DNA from: Staphylococcus aureus
Lineage (GTDB): Bacteria; Bacillota; Bacilli; Staphylococcales; Staphylococcaceae
Reading direction: 5' to 3'
NCBI RefSeq assembly: GCF_001027105.1
Contig: NZ_CP011526.1
Span: 2,480,001 to 2,544,000, forward strand
Length of the DNA: 64,000 nt
The notes under the pieces were generated by a model. That model was not told the DNA's origin and did not search any database. It saw only the letters and a program-made list of their open reading frames with translations. Made by a program: the position numbers and the translations under genes. Each line of letters opens with the position of its first letter. The stretch's first letter is position 1. Shown here piece by piece: positions 1 to 10,633 of the stretch.

Positions 1-2051
<2,051 letters not shown>

Positions 2052-2103
2052 ACGACACTCCTTTAGATGTATTTTTAGAGCCTCTGTAATTTTAATTACT
2101 AGA

Positions 2104-2351
2104 GGCTCTTATGCAGTTGTTGCGAAGCAAACAACTGTATTCCTCTAAACCTGTAATTTTTTAGAAGATGAACCTAATAGCTCTATCTAGTAGGTAAGTC
2201 ATGCTAATTCGCAAAAGCGAAAACCATGGCTCTTATGCAGTTGTTGCGAAGCAAGCAACTGTATTCCTCTAAAACTGTAATTTTTTAGAAGCTGAACCTA
2301 ATAGCTCTATCTATTAGGTAAGTCATGCTAACCCGCAAAGTGGAAAGCATG
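2104..2351. repeat. 124-bp tandem direct duplication in the cnt leader
   Basis: Two copies starting at 2104 and 2228 (period 124) with the same opening GGCTCTTATGCAGTTGTTGC and only scattered differences (for example AGAAGATGAAC/AGAAGCTGAAC and CTAGTAGG/CTATTAGG). Each carries the same set of hairpins, and the base changes mostly sit in loops or weaken one stem. Confidence 0.85.
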
Positions 2352-2510
2352 ACTTAGTAATCGGTTGTTGTATCAAAATGCAACCGTAAACCTTATTTAA
2401 AGTTGCTTCTTGTGGCTCTACAAGCGAATGCAGTTGTCCGTTAACTACATTCACTTAGATGCTTTTATTGTTTTCACCTCAACTAAAACTTCAAAAAAGT
2501 TGCAGAAAAC

Positions 2511-2531
2511 AAATCGTAACTATTACGATTT
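2511..2531. promoter_or_regulatory. Zur box
   Basis: Perfect inverted repeat AAATCGTAA-N3-TTACGATTT, matching the staphylococcal/Bacillus Zur operator. It lies over and just downstream of the inferred start of the cntK transcript, where bound Zur-zinc would block transcription. Zinc repression of the cnt operon is established knowledge; the exact box is read here. Confidence 0.88.
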
Positions 2532-2537
2532 GATTAT

Positions 2538-2566
2538 ATACTATATTAGTTGAGAATCATTGTCAA
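2538..2566 (-). promoter_or_regulatory. cntK promoter with overlapping Fur box (2551-2565)
   Basis: On the minus strand TTGACA (2566-2561), a 17-base spacer and TAGTAT (2543-2538); an overlapping TATAAT lies at 2538-2533. The 15-mer at 2551-2565, TGAGAATCATTGTCA, fits the 7-1-7 Fur consensus TGATAAT-N-ATTATCA with two mismatches and covers the spacer and the edge of the -35 element. With the Zur box next to it, this is a dual iron/zinc-sensing promoter. Confidence 0.8.
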
Positions 2567-2868
2567 TAAAGGTTGTAAATGAATGCACATTTATATTTTG
2601 ATAATCCTTCCATAAACTTCGTATTCTCAGCACATTCAAGTCTTTTTGAAAATTTTTATCAATAATTGAGTAGAAGTTCCGTTCTAGTCAGTTCAAAATT
2701 TTACGTAAGTTGTCTCTGCGTATTGCTTTAGTGAGAATAACCCACACTTGTGGAAACGTCCTTTTGTTAATCTACAATGGATACCCTTGTCTTTCGCTAA
2801 CATTTCCTATTACCAATCCTGTAACGGATTTTCATCGTCAAGTTGTTGCCCATACAATACGCACCAAA
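2567..2868. other. Intergenic stretch without a convincing gene
   Basis: About 300 bases between the cnt promoter and the next terminator. A plus-strand open frame of 75 codons begins at 2710, but it has no ribosome binding site, runs through a terminator hairpin and resembles no family I know. It could be an old gene remnant. Nothing else is seen. Confidence 0.5.
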
Positions 2869-2898
2869 AAAGCTTTGTACAATTTCGTACAAAGCTTT
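2869..2898 (-). terminator. Intrinsic terminator of the 121-aa gene
   Basis: Stem AAAGCTTTGTAC / GTACAAAGCTTT with a 6-base loop, followed on the minus strand by TTTTTTGG. It lies 20 bases after the stop of the gene at 2918-3283. Confidence 0.85.
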
Positions 2899-2917
2899 AA
2901 AAATTTAAATAAAAATA

Positions 2918-3283
2918 TCATTGTTTTAATGAACTAGCCATATCAGATTTTATTTCGTTTGCTAATACTTGTAATTCAGGGAAGTAATTATTAGCAAAGC
3001 CAATTATTATTTTATTTTTTACAAACGTGTTAATCTCTCGATCTTCTGGAATCGTATTTTCTATTAAATTCAAAAGCTCACTATGACTTATGTTCTCTAT
3101 ACTTACTGTATTTAAATATTTTAAAATCACAAGATACAATTCATCAAATACTTCATGTTCAAAATCAAAGTCCAATAATAATAAACTAACGGAATTAGTT
3201 TCTAACTGATTATCTCCAATTTTATCTGCAATCTCTCTTATAGCTTGATATAGCAATCTAAAACTTTCTTTTTCTTTTAACAT
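2918..3283 (-). CDS. Hypothetical 121-aa protein
   Basis: I do not recognise a family. It is an acidic, mostly helical soluble protein without signal peptide or membrane segment (MLKEKESFRLLYQAIREIAD at the start). AAGGAG lies about 5 bases before the ATG and a good terminator follows, so it is likely a real monocistronic gene. Its neighbours (cnt operon, broken SDR) give no functional hint. Confidence 0.7.
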   Translation of the reverse strand: MLKEKESFRLLYQAIREIADKIGDNQLETNSVSLLLLDFDFEHEVFDELYLVILKYLNTVSIENISHSELLNLIENTIPEDREINTFVKNKIIIGFANNYFPELQVLANEIKSDMASSLKQ

Positions 3284-3545
3284 AAAATTCTCCTTAATTT
3301 ATTAGAATAGACAAAATACAGCTTATTTTAAAGATACTCCAAAAGTTTGAACTCGAGATTCTGATAAATTAGATGCACGACCTACAATACGTTAAAACAA
3401 GCTTTAAGCAATACACTTCAAATGAACAATATGTGATTTTCAAAGATTAATTAATCTCCGCTTTAAATGTCTTTCATTGCGACAATATGCATACATTGCC
3501 TACTTCATGCCAAATTCTTTTCCACTGGATATCGATTTTAAATAA
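3284..3545. other. Intergenic stretch with a possible gene tail
   Basis: On the minus strand 3323-3391 reads as a 22-codon open stretch ending in a stop (RIVGRASNLSESRVQTFG then VSLK), preceded by an in-frame stop. Its codons look coding-like, so it may be the C-terminal end of a lost gene. I cannot name the parent. No other feature is seen. Confidence 0.3.
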
Positions 3546-4364
3546 TTATTCCAATGTCCGCTTCCACGAATCATCACTTAACATCTCGCCAGGCCATGTG
3601 TAAGCCATCACACCACCATCAATTCGAATCGTCTCTCCAGTTATGAATGAACTGTCGTCAGATGCTAAGAAGACTACTAATTTAGCAACTTCTTCTGGTT
3701 TACCTAAACGTCCCAGCGGAGTCATCCATTTTTGATTTTCTCTAAATGTTTTACCTGCATCATCCTCACTCGTACCTGTCAGTTTATCTACTAACGGGGT
3801 TTCAATTGTACCTGGTGCAATCGCATTGGCTCGAATGCTATCACGGCCATACTCAATTGCGATTGATTTTGTAAAATTAATCACTGCACCTTTCGCAGCA
3901 TTATATCCAGAGCGATACAAGTCTGCTGCTTGTCCGGAAAATGAAGACGTATTAACAATAGAGCCACCTTGATTCATCATTAAAGGTAACATCATTTTCG
4001 TCATTAAAAATGTCCCACGCATATCTACATTCATAATCTTGTCATACACATCTATTGGATACTCATGAATTCTATCAGCCGCATTATCCACACCGGCATT
4101 ATTAAACAACACATCGATTCTTCCAAACTGTTCCTTTATGTCAGACACAAAGTCTACCACTTGTTGTTCGCTTGCATTATCCACATTATACGCCTTCGCA
4201 TTGTCACCATTACTTTTAATTTTATCGACAGTCTCCGATACCGCTTCAGCTATGTCTACCGCCAATACATACGCACCTTATTGAGCTAAAGCGATTGCAG
4301 AAGCTTGACCGATACCTGTACTTGCTCCTGTTACGACTGCTACTTTATTTTCCAAACGTTTCAT
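3546..4364 (-). pseudogene. SDR-family oxidoreductase interrupted by a nonsense codon
   Basis: A classical short-chain dehydrogenase (glucose 1-dehydrogenase-like) of 272 codons starting at ATG 4364 ([20 protein letters not shown]). Codon 29 (4278-4280) is TAA, where the family usually has a sense codon before GAYVLAVD. Downstream the frame is intact: NNAGVDN, the catalytic Tyr-Lys in YNAAKGA, and IDGGVMAYTWPGE at the C-terminus. A TTG at 4265 could restart translation, but that product lacks the TGxxxGIG cofactor loop and should be inactive. It is monocistronic and convergent with no neighbour. A sequencing error or a recent strain mutation would both fit, because the rest is undamaged. Confidence 0.85.
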
Positions 4365-4596
4365 TCAGTCACTCCTATACAACATATCTTAAACTTACAG
4401 TCCTTATTTTCCACTGTTCGATGCTTCATAAACCTAATAGATAAGTCTTCAGGCAGTCTTAACTACTCTGCTATACACTTTCTATTGAATAACTCAAAAT
4501 ATTTAACAATATTAGTTTTTTTATTTTCTGAAAATTGTTACTTTTGAGAGTATTTTTTGTTACACTTTAAATATTTAACAAAGGGGGGAATAATTG

Positions 4597-6135
4597 ATGA
4601 CATCAAAACATCAACAAAAGGGGTCTATCGTCAATCGTTTCTTGAATAGTGTTGAAAAAATCGGAAATAAATTGCCAGATCCTAGCGTCTTATTCTTTTT
4701 AATGTGTGTGGGCTTAGCCATTATGACATGGGTTATCTCATTATTTAATGTATCTGTTAAGCATCCAGGTACGCATCAAACCATTTATATTAAAAATATA
4801 ATTAGCCATGATGGATTTACGATGATAATGAATGATACGATTAAAAATTTCTCAGAGTTCCCAGCATTAGGCTTAGTACTAGCAGTGATGATTGGTATTG
4901 GTGTTGCAGAGAAAACAGGATACTTCGATAAGTTAATGATTTCTGTTGTGAATCGCGCACCACGTTTCTTAATTTTACCGACTATTATATTAATTGGTAT
5001 TTTAGGTAGTACAGCCGGCGATGCTGCGACAATTATCTTGCCGCCGCTTGCAGCAATGCTTTTTATTAAAATTGGCTATCACCCTATCGCTGGACTAACG
5101 ATGGCATATGCTTCCGCTGTTGGAGGATTTGCAGCAAATATAGTTGTTGGTATGCAAGATGCTTTGGTCTATTCATTTACAGAACCGGCAACACGTATCG
5201 TTTCAGATTCTATTAAAACAAACGTTGCTATGAACTGGTACTTTATCGCAGCGAGTGTCGTTGTATTACTTCCTACGATATTGCTAGTTACAACTAAGCT
5301 CATTATTCCTAGATTAGGAAAATATGATGACAGTTTAATGCATGATGACCATGAAGAAACATCTTCACATATTACTGACAAAGAAGCACATGCTTTAAAA
5401 TGGGCAAATATCAGTTTCATAGTCACAATTATTTTATTAATTATTACAGCCATTCCTGAACATAGCTTTTTAAGAAATGCTAAAACAGGCAGCTTACTAG
5501 ACGATGCGCCATTAATTAACGGTGTCGGATTAATTATTCTTGTCGTATTTTTAGTACCTGGATTAGTTTATGGGATTTTAAGCAAAGAAATTAAAAATAC
5601 AAAAGACTTAGGTAAAATGTTCGGCGATGCTGTAGGATCAATGGGAACATTTATCGTTATTGTGTTTTTTGCAGCACAGCTACTTGCGTATTTAAAGTGG
5701 AGTAATTTAGGAATTATCGCTGCTGTTAAAGGTGCCAAATTATTAGAACATCAAAACGGTATTGTATTGATACTAGGTATTATTGTACTGAGTGCAATGG
5801 TCAACATGTTAATCGGAAGCGCATCGGCTAAATGGGGTATTTTAGGACCGATATTCGTACCAATGTTAATCCTTATCGGCTTTCATCCCGCATTCACACA
5901 AGTCATTTACCGTGTAGGCGATTCAATTACCAATCCAATTACACCGATGATGCCGTACTTACCTTTATTATTAACTTATGCACAAAAATACGATAAACGC
6001 ATGAAACTCGGAGCCTTACTTTCTAGTTTAATGCCGTATTCAATCGCGCTAAGTATTGTATGGACAGTATTTGTCATCATTTGGTTCCTATTAGGTATCC
6101 CTGTTGGACCAGGTGGACCGATATTCGTTAAATAA
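4597..6135 (+). CDS. AbgT-family transporter (p-aminobenzoyl-glutamate type)
   Basis: Inner-membrane transporter of about 512 aa with 11-13 hydrophobic segments. It shows the family features LPDPSVLFF near the N-terminus, GSTAGDAATIILPPLAAMLF around residue 140, and the C-terminal half-repeat NMLIGSASAKWGILGPIFVP with NPITPMMPYLPLLL. AbgT members import p-aminobenzoyl-glutamate or export antifolates such as sulfonamides; which applies here cannot be read. The start is ATG at 4597, eight bases after a GGGGGG Shine-Dalgarno; the TTG one codon earlier is less well placed. Monocistronic. Confidence 0.9.
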   Translation: MTSKHQQKGSIVNRFLNSVEKIGNKLPDPSVLFFLMCVGLAIMTWVISLFNVSVKHPGTHQTIYIKNIISHDGFTMIMNDTIKNFSEFPALGLVLAVMIGIGVAEKTGYFDKLMISVVNRAPRFLILPTIILIGILGSTAGDAATIILPPLAAMLFIKIGYHPIAGLTMAYASAVGGFAANIVVGMQDALVYSFTEPATRIVSDSIKTNVAMNWYFIAASVVVLLPTILLVTTKLIIPRLGKYDDSLMHDDHEETSSHITDKEAHALKWANISFIVTIILLIITAIPEHSFLRNAKTGSLLDDAPLINGVGLIILVVFLVPGLVYGILSKEIKNTKDLGKMFGDAVGSMGTFIVIVFFAAQLLAYLKWSNLGIIAAVKGAKLLEHQNGIVLILGIIVLSAMVNMLIGSASAKWGILGPIFVPMLILIGFHPAFTQVIYRVGDSITNPITPMMPYLPLLLTYAQKYDKRMKLGALLSSLMPYSIALSIVWTVFVIIWFLLGIPVGPGGPIFVK

Positions 6136-6159
6136 CAGTATTCAAAGGGATAAATTAAA

Positions 6160-6195
6160 ATGCCACTATACAAGATTTGACCTGTATAGTGGCAT
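6160..6195. terminator. Hairpin between convergent genes
   Basis: Perfect 13-bp stem ATGCCACTATACA / TGTATAGTGGCAT with a 10-base loop. The U-tract is weak on the plus strand (GATTTGTT) and better on the minus strand (TTTTAATTTA), so it may serve both the AbgT gene and the AhpD-like gene. Confidence 0.75.
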
Positions 6196-6246
6196 GATTT
6201 GTTATGATATAGCGTTCGAGATGAAACTCTGCATTTATATGAACAA

Positions 6247-6669
6247 TTATAGTCTATCACTAATAATATTTAATCTGTTCCAACCGTTAATTTGGTTTAC
6301 AACAAAGACAAGATCAATAATTTGTTCTTCATCATAAAATGATTTTAGCCGGTCAATAATTTCAAACTTCTTAAAGTCTTTGATTGAATTTAACATTTCT
6401 GCAAATTCAAGCGTCACTTTTTCTTGATCAGTAAATAAATCTAAATGTCTAAAACTCAAGACTTCATCAATTTTCATTTGTGTTACACCCAATTCCTTTA
6501 ATTCTTTTTTATGGATATCAACACAATAATGACAACCGTTAATTTTAGAAATTAATAACTTAATCAATGCACTAAGTTCATCATTAACGGGTGATTGATG
6601 AATAAACTTTTCACCTTGGCTCATTACAGACATTAACTCTCCATTTTGTTTCTTGTAATTATACGGCAT
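6247..6669 (-). CDS. AhpD-like / carboxymuconolactone decarboxylase-family protein
   Basis: 140 aa, cytoplasmic, with the alkylhydroperoxidase D core: Cys46-x-x-Cys49-x3-His53 in NGCHYCVDIHKKEL, followed by the helix around DEVLSFR. Family members act as peroxidases or thiol-disulfide proteins; the substrate is unknown. The ATG at 6669 is preferred because AAAGGAG lies nine bases upstream; an upstream extension of the frame to 6759 has no such signal. Single gene, convergent with the AbgT gene. Confidence 0.88.
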   Translation of the reverse strand: MPYNYKKQNGELMSVMSQGEKFIHQSPVNDELSALIKLLISKINGCHYCVDIHKKELKELGVTQMKIDEVLSFRHLDLFTDQEKVTLEFAEMLNSIKDFKKFEIIDRLKSFYDEEQIIDLVFVVNQINGWNRLNIISDRL

Positions 6670-7110
6670 TTGCAATCTCTCCTTTACATTGTTTAATACC
6701 AATCCAGTGATACTACACTTCGAACAATATTGGATAGAATTTGAAATTCTGTATAACATCTTGTCAATCTATGCTTTAGTTAAAACATTTAGCACTTATA
6801 TTTAAAAAATATATAAAATATGAAAACAGATTGAAAGGATATTATACCTTGCTCTACCCTTTTTTATAAAAAATCACACACATTTGAGAAAATTTGATAA
6901 TGTCAATAAATCACGTCATCGACATTGTTATTCGATATATATTGTTCTTATAATGGCCAAACTATTATTCCATTTAAATTAACGTGGTTCGTTTGTGTTA
7001 ATGTACTGTACAAAACTGGGGAAGTATTGGTGATGATGAAGTGATTTATATTAATTGCGAAACACCTTCGATAGCAATGACATAGATTATTGGAAGATTA
7101 AATCAAAAAT
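6670..7110. other. AT-rich intergenic stretch, nothing recognised
   Basis: About 440 bases holding the promoter of the AhpD-like gene. I find no ORF with a ribosome binding site and no strong hairpin other than the terminator that begins at 7111. Confidence 0.5.
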
Positions 7111-7136
7111 AAAGAAGACCCTAGTGGCCTTCTTTT
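7111..7136 (-). terminator. Terminator of the DUF1433 gene at 7121-7540
   Basis: Stem AAAGAAGACC / GGCCTTCTTT (one mismatch) around a CTAGT loop that includes the stop codon, followed on the minus strand by TTTATTTTTG. Confidence 0.75.
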
Positions 7137-7540
7137 TTATCTAATTCTTCTTTGATTTTTTCTGGTGATTTTCTTTCATGTGCTGGTTTTAATAATTTAT
7201 CTACTCCTTCACTTTTTATCATAGCGCCACCAAATTGATAATTATGTTCAGGCGATGCATAAGCAGTAAAATCATCTTCTTTATTTTCATTGATGTATCC
7301 TTCAATCACAGCACTTCCCATAGGACTTGTTTCCAAGTTTGTGAAATGTACAGATTTAATCGTGTTCGTTTCTTTAGTATTATGCTTAAGATAGAGTGTA
7401 ATACGTTCTTGTTGTTCTTTGTAGTAAATCGCTTTTTGTTTTTCTTTTTCATCATATTTCATTTTAAAATGCATGACCGTAGAAACTGTACATATACACA
7501 ATATGACACCAATAATTATAAAAACATGTTTTTTGGACAT
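7121..7540 (-). CDS. DUF1433 domain-containing membrane-anchored protein, copy 1
   Basis: 139 aa. One N-terminal membrane helix (VFIIIGVILCICTVSTVMHF) is followed by a basic/acidic extracytoplasmic part with the DUF1433 block IYYKEQQERITLYLKHNTKE and EHNYQFGGAMI. This family is confined largely to staphylococci and has no known function. It is the last of three tandem paralogues; GGAG precedes the start, and a terminator follows. The cysteine in the membrane segment does not form a clear lipobox. Confidence 0.85.
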   Translation of the reverse strand: MSKKHVFIIIGVILCICTVSTVMHFKMKYDEKEKQKAIYYKEQQERITLYLKHNTKETNTIKSVHFTNLETSPMGSAVIEGYINENKEDDFTAYASPEHNYQFGGAMIKSEGVDKLLKPAHERKSPEKIKEELDKKEGH

Positions 7541-7557
7541 TAAAGTAACTCCTAACT

Positions 7558-7977
7558 TTAGTGACTCTTCTTTTTATTTAGTTCTTTTTTTATATCATCT
7601 GGTGATTTTAACTGATTGGCTGGCTTTAGTAACTCGCTTAATTTTTCACTTTCTATCATAGCACCACCAAATTGATAATTATGTTCTGGTGTAGCATAAG
7701 CAGTAAAATTATCTTTTTTGTTTTCATTTATGTAACCTTCAATCACAGCACTTCCCATAGGACTTGTTTCCGAGTTTGTGAAATGTACAGATTTGATTGT
7801 ATTCGGTTCTTTAGTGTTATGCTTGAGATAAAGTGTAATGCGCGCTTGTTGTTCTTTATAGTATATTGCTTTTTGTTTTTCTTTTTCGTCATATTTCACT
7901 TTTAAATAGATACCTGCAACACTAATTAATATGATTAACATAATACTAGTTAATATTAAAATTTTCTTTTTCGACAT
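7558..7977 (-). CDS. DUF1433 domain-containing membrane-anchored protein, copy 2
   Basis: 139 aa and near-identical to its neighbour from residue 27 on (YDEKEKQKAIYYKEQQ), differing mainly in the membrane helix (ILILTSIMLIILISVAGIYL) and the C-terminus. It ends 17 bases before the start of copy 1, so the two are probably cotranscribed. Function unknown. Alternating conserved and variable blocks suggest duplication with some gene conversion. Confidence 0.85.
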   Translation of the reverse strand: MSKKKILILTSIMLIILISVAGIYLKVKYDEKEKQKAIYYKEQQARITLYLKHNTKEPNTIKSVHFTNSETSPMGSAVIEGYINENKKDNFTAYATPEHNYQFGGAMIESEKLSELLKPANQLKSPDDIKKELNKKKSH

Positions 7978-8228
7978 CTATCACCAGCTCCTAAAATGTG
8001 GTGGAATTTTATACAGTTTACATATTTATGATACTACAAAACACACTCTTACAAAGAAAATCTATAATTTTAATCTAGGTCAAGGAAAAGCAGCCAAAAG
8101 TGTTTATATAAGATCAACGAAATATTGCGGGTATAAAGTGGTTAACAGATAAATACAGTGGAAATTGTACTAAAAATTCAACTTTTCATTTTTATATGTA
8201 AGTATGATTAACTTGAAAACAAAATTAA

Positions 8229-8255
8229 AACGGCCGCATAGTTTTAGCGGTCGTT
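8229..8255 (-). terminator. Terminator of DUF1433 copy 3
   Basis: Stem AACGGCCGC / GCGGTCGTT (one G-U pair) with a 9-base loop, then TTTTAATTTTG on the minus strand. It overlaps the 3' end of the gene and separates copy 3 from copies 1 and 2. Confidence 0.8.
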
Positions 8256-8666
8256 CTTTTTAGACTCTAATTCCTTTTTTATCTCATCAGGTGATTTGGT
8301 TTGATGTACTGGTTTTAATAACGTGCTTAAATTTTTACTTTTGATTAAACTTCCACCAAATTGATAATTATGTTCTGGAGACCCATATGCAACAAAATCA
8401 TCTTCTTTATTTTCATTTATGTAACCTTCAATTACTGCATCGCCCATAGGTCCTCTTTTTAAACTTGTGAAATGTACAGTTTTGATGGTATTGGGTTCTT
8501 TAGTATTATGCTTAAGATAGAGTGTAATACGCTCCTGTTGTTCTTTATAGTATATTGCTTTTTGTTTTTCTTTTTCGTCATATTTCACTTTTAAATAAAT
8601 GACTGATGCAACTATACATATACATAAAATGACACCAATAATTATAAAAACATGTTTTTTGTTCAT
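8244..8666 (-). CDS. DUF1433 domain-containing membrane-anchored protein, copy 3
   Basis: 140 aa from ATG 8666 (MNKKHVFIIIGVILCICIVA), chosen because AGGAG lies 9 bases upstream in the same leader as copy 1; the open frame continues upstream to 8729 without a start signal. N-terminal membrane helix, then the DUF1433 region (EHNYQFGGSLIKS). The central block differs from copies 1 and 2 (TSLKRGPMGDAV against TNxETSPMGSAV). It has its own terminator and so is a separate transcription unit. Function unknown. Confidence 0.85.
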   Translation of the reverse strand: MNKKHVFIIIGVILCICIVASVIYLKVKYDEKEKQKAIYYKEQQERITLYLKHNTKEPNTIKTVHFTSLKRGPMGDAVIEGYINENKEDDFVAYGSPEHNYQFGGSLIKSKNLSTLLKPVHQTKSPDEIKKELESKKNDR

Positions 8667-8916
8667 TAAAGTAACTCCTAAAATGTGGTGGAAAATGAAA
8701 AAATTTTTATAATCTATAATTATGAACATTACAGATTATAAACCATAACACTAACATCGTCGCCTTCATTAACTTGATTGTTAAAATCAGCAATTACTGA
8801 GAATTGTACAAGGAATAATTGCCTATTATGCCCTCATGTAATTATTGCCTTACTAACATTAACAAAATCGATAGCTATTACATTAAATGCCTATACCCCA
8901 GACCTCAAACACCTTT

Positions 8917-9612
8917 TTATACAGGACGCACTGTAATTTCATTCACGTTAACGTGCTTTGGTTGTGTTAATGCATATAATACTGCTTCTGCAATATCTTG
9001 TGGTTCAAGTTTTTTACGATCTGTTGGATTGTATGCGGCAGTTATGGCTGTATCTACCATTCCTGGAGAAATGCTTGTTACTTTAACGCCTGTCTTTGCC
9101 AACTCTTTTTCTAATCCTTGAGTAATAGTGTGAACTGCTGCTTTCGTCGCACTATAAATCGTACTACTTTTCGTTACTTCAAAGCCAGAAATAGATGCAA
9201 TGTTAATAAGATGGCCACTTGATTGTTCTAACATAGTTGGTAATGCAGCCTGTGCCGTATATAAAGTGCCTTTGATATTCACATCAATCATACTATCCCA
9301 CTCATCTACTTGATAATCAGTAATCTTAGACGACAACATTTGCCCCGCACTATTGATAACAATATCCAAACCACCGAATGTTTGTTGTGCAATTTTTATC
9401 AATTCATCGACTTCTTCTTTATTCGTTACATCTGTTGGCACTACCTTCACACTATCTTGTGACAATTGATTCGCTACGTTTTGTAATTTTTCTTTATTTC
9501 TACCTGCTAAGACAACTTTTGCCCCTTCTTCATGTAGTAATGTTGCAATTGCTTCTCCAATACCACTACCTGCACCTGTAACTACTGCTACTTTATCTGT
9601 TAATACTGTCAT
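8917..9612 (-). CDS. SDR-family NAD(P)-dependent oxidoreductase
   Basis: 231 aa classical short-chain dehydrogenase, intact. Cofactor loop [10 protein letters not shown] near residues 13-22, NSAG near 88, catalytic Ser in NIASISG and the Tyr-x3-Lys pair in YSATKAA, with SPGMVDT after it. It most resembles the YdfG/serine-3-dehydrogenase group; the natural substrate is unknown. Monocistronic. Unlike the SDR gene at 3546-4364 it has no lesion. Confidence 0.92.
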   Translation of the reverse strand: MTVLTDKVAVVTGAGSGIGEAIATLLHEEGAKVVLAGRNKEKLQNVANQLSQDSVKVVPTDVTNKEEVDELIKIAQQTFGGLDIVINSAGQMLSSKITDYQVDEWDSMIDVNIKGTLYTAQAALPTMLEQSSGHLINIASISGFEVTKSSTIYSATKAAVHTITQGLEKELAKTGVKVTSISPGMVDTAITAAYNPTDRKKLEPQDIAEAVLYALTQPKHVNVNEITVRPV

Positions 9613-9900
9613 AATGATCGACTCCTTTGATTCTTTTTATTTTTTCAGGGTAAATCATAAATACATATTACTTTTAAAAAGCGTATCACAATTCATATAA
9701 CGGTCATAATAACTCGCTTCATTTTCATAGATAAATTACATTACAAGCCATTCGAAACATACAATTAATCGTTGCTTATATTTTTTATTTTTAAAAATGT
9801 TGAAAAATCGTCACTTCTTTATTGTAAAAACATTATATTAGTAATAAAGTTAATACTGTGATTTATCATTCGATTGAATGATTAGAGGGAGGAATAAAAC

Positions 9901-10182
9901 GTGACATATCATGAGCGTGTTTTAGCATTAAGAGCAGAAAGTAAAAGAACCGCATTTGATTTTCGATTCGAAGATTTATTTAGCAAAGAAGAATGGCTAA
10001 GTATGTCTCTTGCAGAAAGACAAAAAGCTGAAAAAGCATTTCGACACGAAGTTAAAAATATGGACGATGTAAGAATGCCCTTCTCAAGTGTCCATGACGC
10101 CCAAGTAAAATTATATAATGTTGTATATTCTTATAACGGCATTAAACGTAATTTTAAACAAGTTGAAAATGAAGGATTCTAA
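9901..10182 (+). CDS. Small protein, possibly DUF1413-like
   Basis: 93 aa, soluble, charged. The pattern FRFEDLFSKEEWLSMSLAERQKA looks like the DUF1413 motif (LxDLF-x-EW-x-L-x-x-x-R), but the match is by eye. It starts with GTG at 9901 behind an AGGGAGG site about 7 bases away and ends before a clear terminator, so it is a real monocistronic gene. Function unknown. Confidence 0.75.
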   Translation: MTYHERVLALRAESKRTAFDFRFEDLFSKEEWLSMSLAERQKAEKAFRHEVKNMDDVRMPFSSVHDAQVKLYNVVYSYNGIKRNFKQVENEGF

Positions 10183-10270
10183 TATCATTTCGTTTATATA
10201 TAGCAGACATGATAGAATTTTATATGTAAATCTTGTAGGTAATCGTTTTAAAAATAATATAAGTATGACT

Positions 10271-10300
10271 AAAGCCACATCCAATATAGGACGTGGCTTT
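10271..10300 (+). terminator. Terminator of the 93-aa gene
   Basis: Stem AAAGCCAC / GTGGCTTT with a 14-base loop, followed by TTAG; 90 bases after the stop. Confidence 0.8.
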
Positions 10301-10441
10301 TAGTATCGTTCCAGATTTGTGGGGAGTTAGGGTTTACTTAATTAAAGGGGTCTGCCCTCAATTGCTCACCAACGAGGGCAAGTTACATCAATCACACTTC
10401 AATTGCCGCCGACTAGGGGTAGTAATCATTGGCAATAAGAA

Positions 10442-10633
10442 CTAGTTAGTGACTAACGATTTACGTTCCATAGCAAAGTGATACAAACGCTCAGCATCAA
10501 TGTAAGGCATAGAATCAATAGTTAGGTAACCATCTTTGATGTCACCAATTAATCCTTGATTTACACCAGTGTTCACGTAAATATCATAGCTACTTACGTC
10601 TGAGAAAATAAGCGCTTCAATCTCTTTTCTCAT
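10442..10633 (-). CDS. Small protein, phage-like, possible helix-turn-helix fold
   Basis: 63 aa from ATG 10633, with GGAG eight bases upstream. The order of helices (MRKEIEALIFSDVSSYDIYV, then GVNQGLIGDIKDGYLTID, then AERLYHFAMERK) resembles short Cro/C1-like proteins of staphylococcal phages and islands, in which a species-specific helix replaces the usual recognition helix. This is by eye only. The 3' flank holds two GC-rich hairpins (TTGCC/GGCAA near 10404-10436; TGCCCTC/GAGGGCA at 10352-10379) that probably end the transcript. It is likely a remnant of a mobile element. Confidence 0.65.
   Translation of the reverse strand: MRKEIEALIFSDVSSYDIYVNTGVNQGLIGDIKDGYLTIDSMPYIDAERLYHFAMERKSLVTN

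Larger units (their letters stand above)
2052..2531 (-). promoter_or_regulatory. Long structured leader of the cntKLM operon
   Basis: About 480 bases separate the inferred transcription start from cntK. The stretch has no good ORF but many inverted repeats: a strong 33-nt hairpin at 2077-2109 (AGAGCCTC arms), CAGTTG/CAACTG, CCTAATAG/CTATTAGG and GTCATGCT/AGCATGAC stems inside the duplicated unit, and an AAGCGAATG/CATTCACTT stem near 2425-2460. None on the minus strand is followed by a U-run, so they are not plain terminators. The extent is inferred from the promoter position; the function is unknown. Confidence 0.6.

Noticed and set aside
2077..2109. Strong hairpin before cntK as a terminator
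   Set aside because: It is followed by AAAAATAC on the transcribed strand, not a U-run, and stands between promoter and gene.
2710..2937. 75-codon plus-strand frame upstream of the 121-aa gene
   Set aside because: No Shine-Dalgarno, crosses a clear minus-strand terminator and overlaps the opposite gene; at most a gene remnant.
6247..6759. 170-aa version of the AhpD-like protein
   Set aside because: The extra N-terminal residues lie in a leader region; the ATG at 6669 has the ribosome binding site.
9378..9581. Leucine-rich antisense frame over the SDR gene
   Set aside because: Shadow of the real minus-strand gene with normal SDR motifs.
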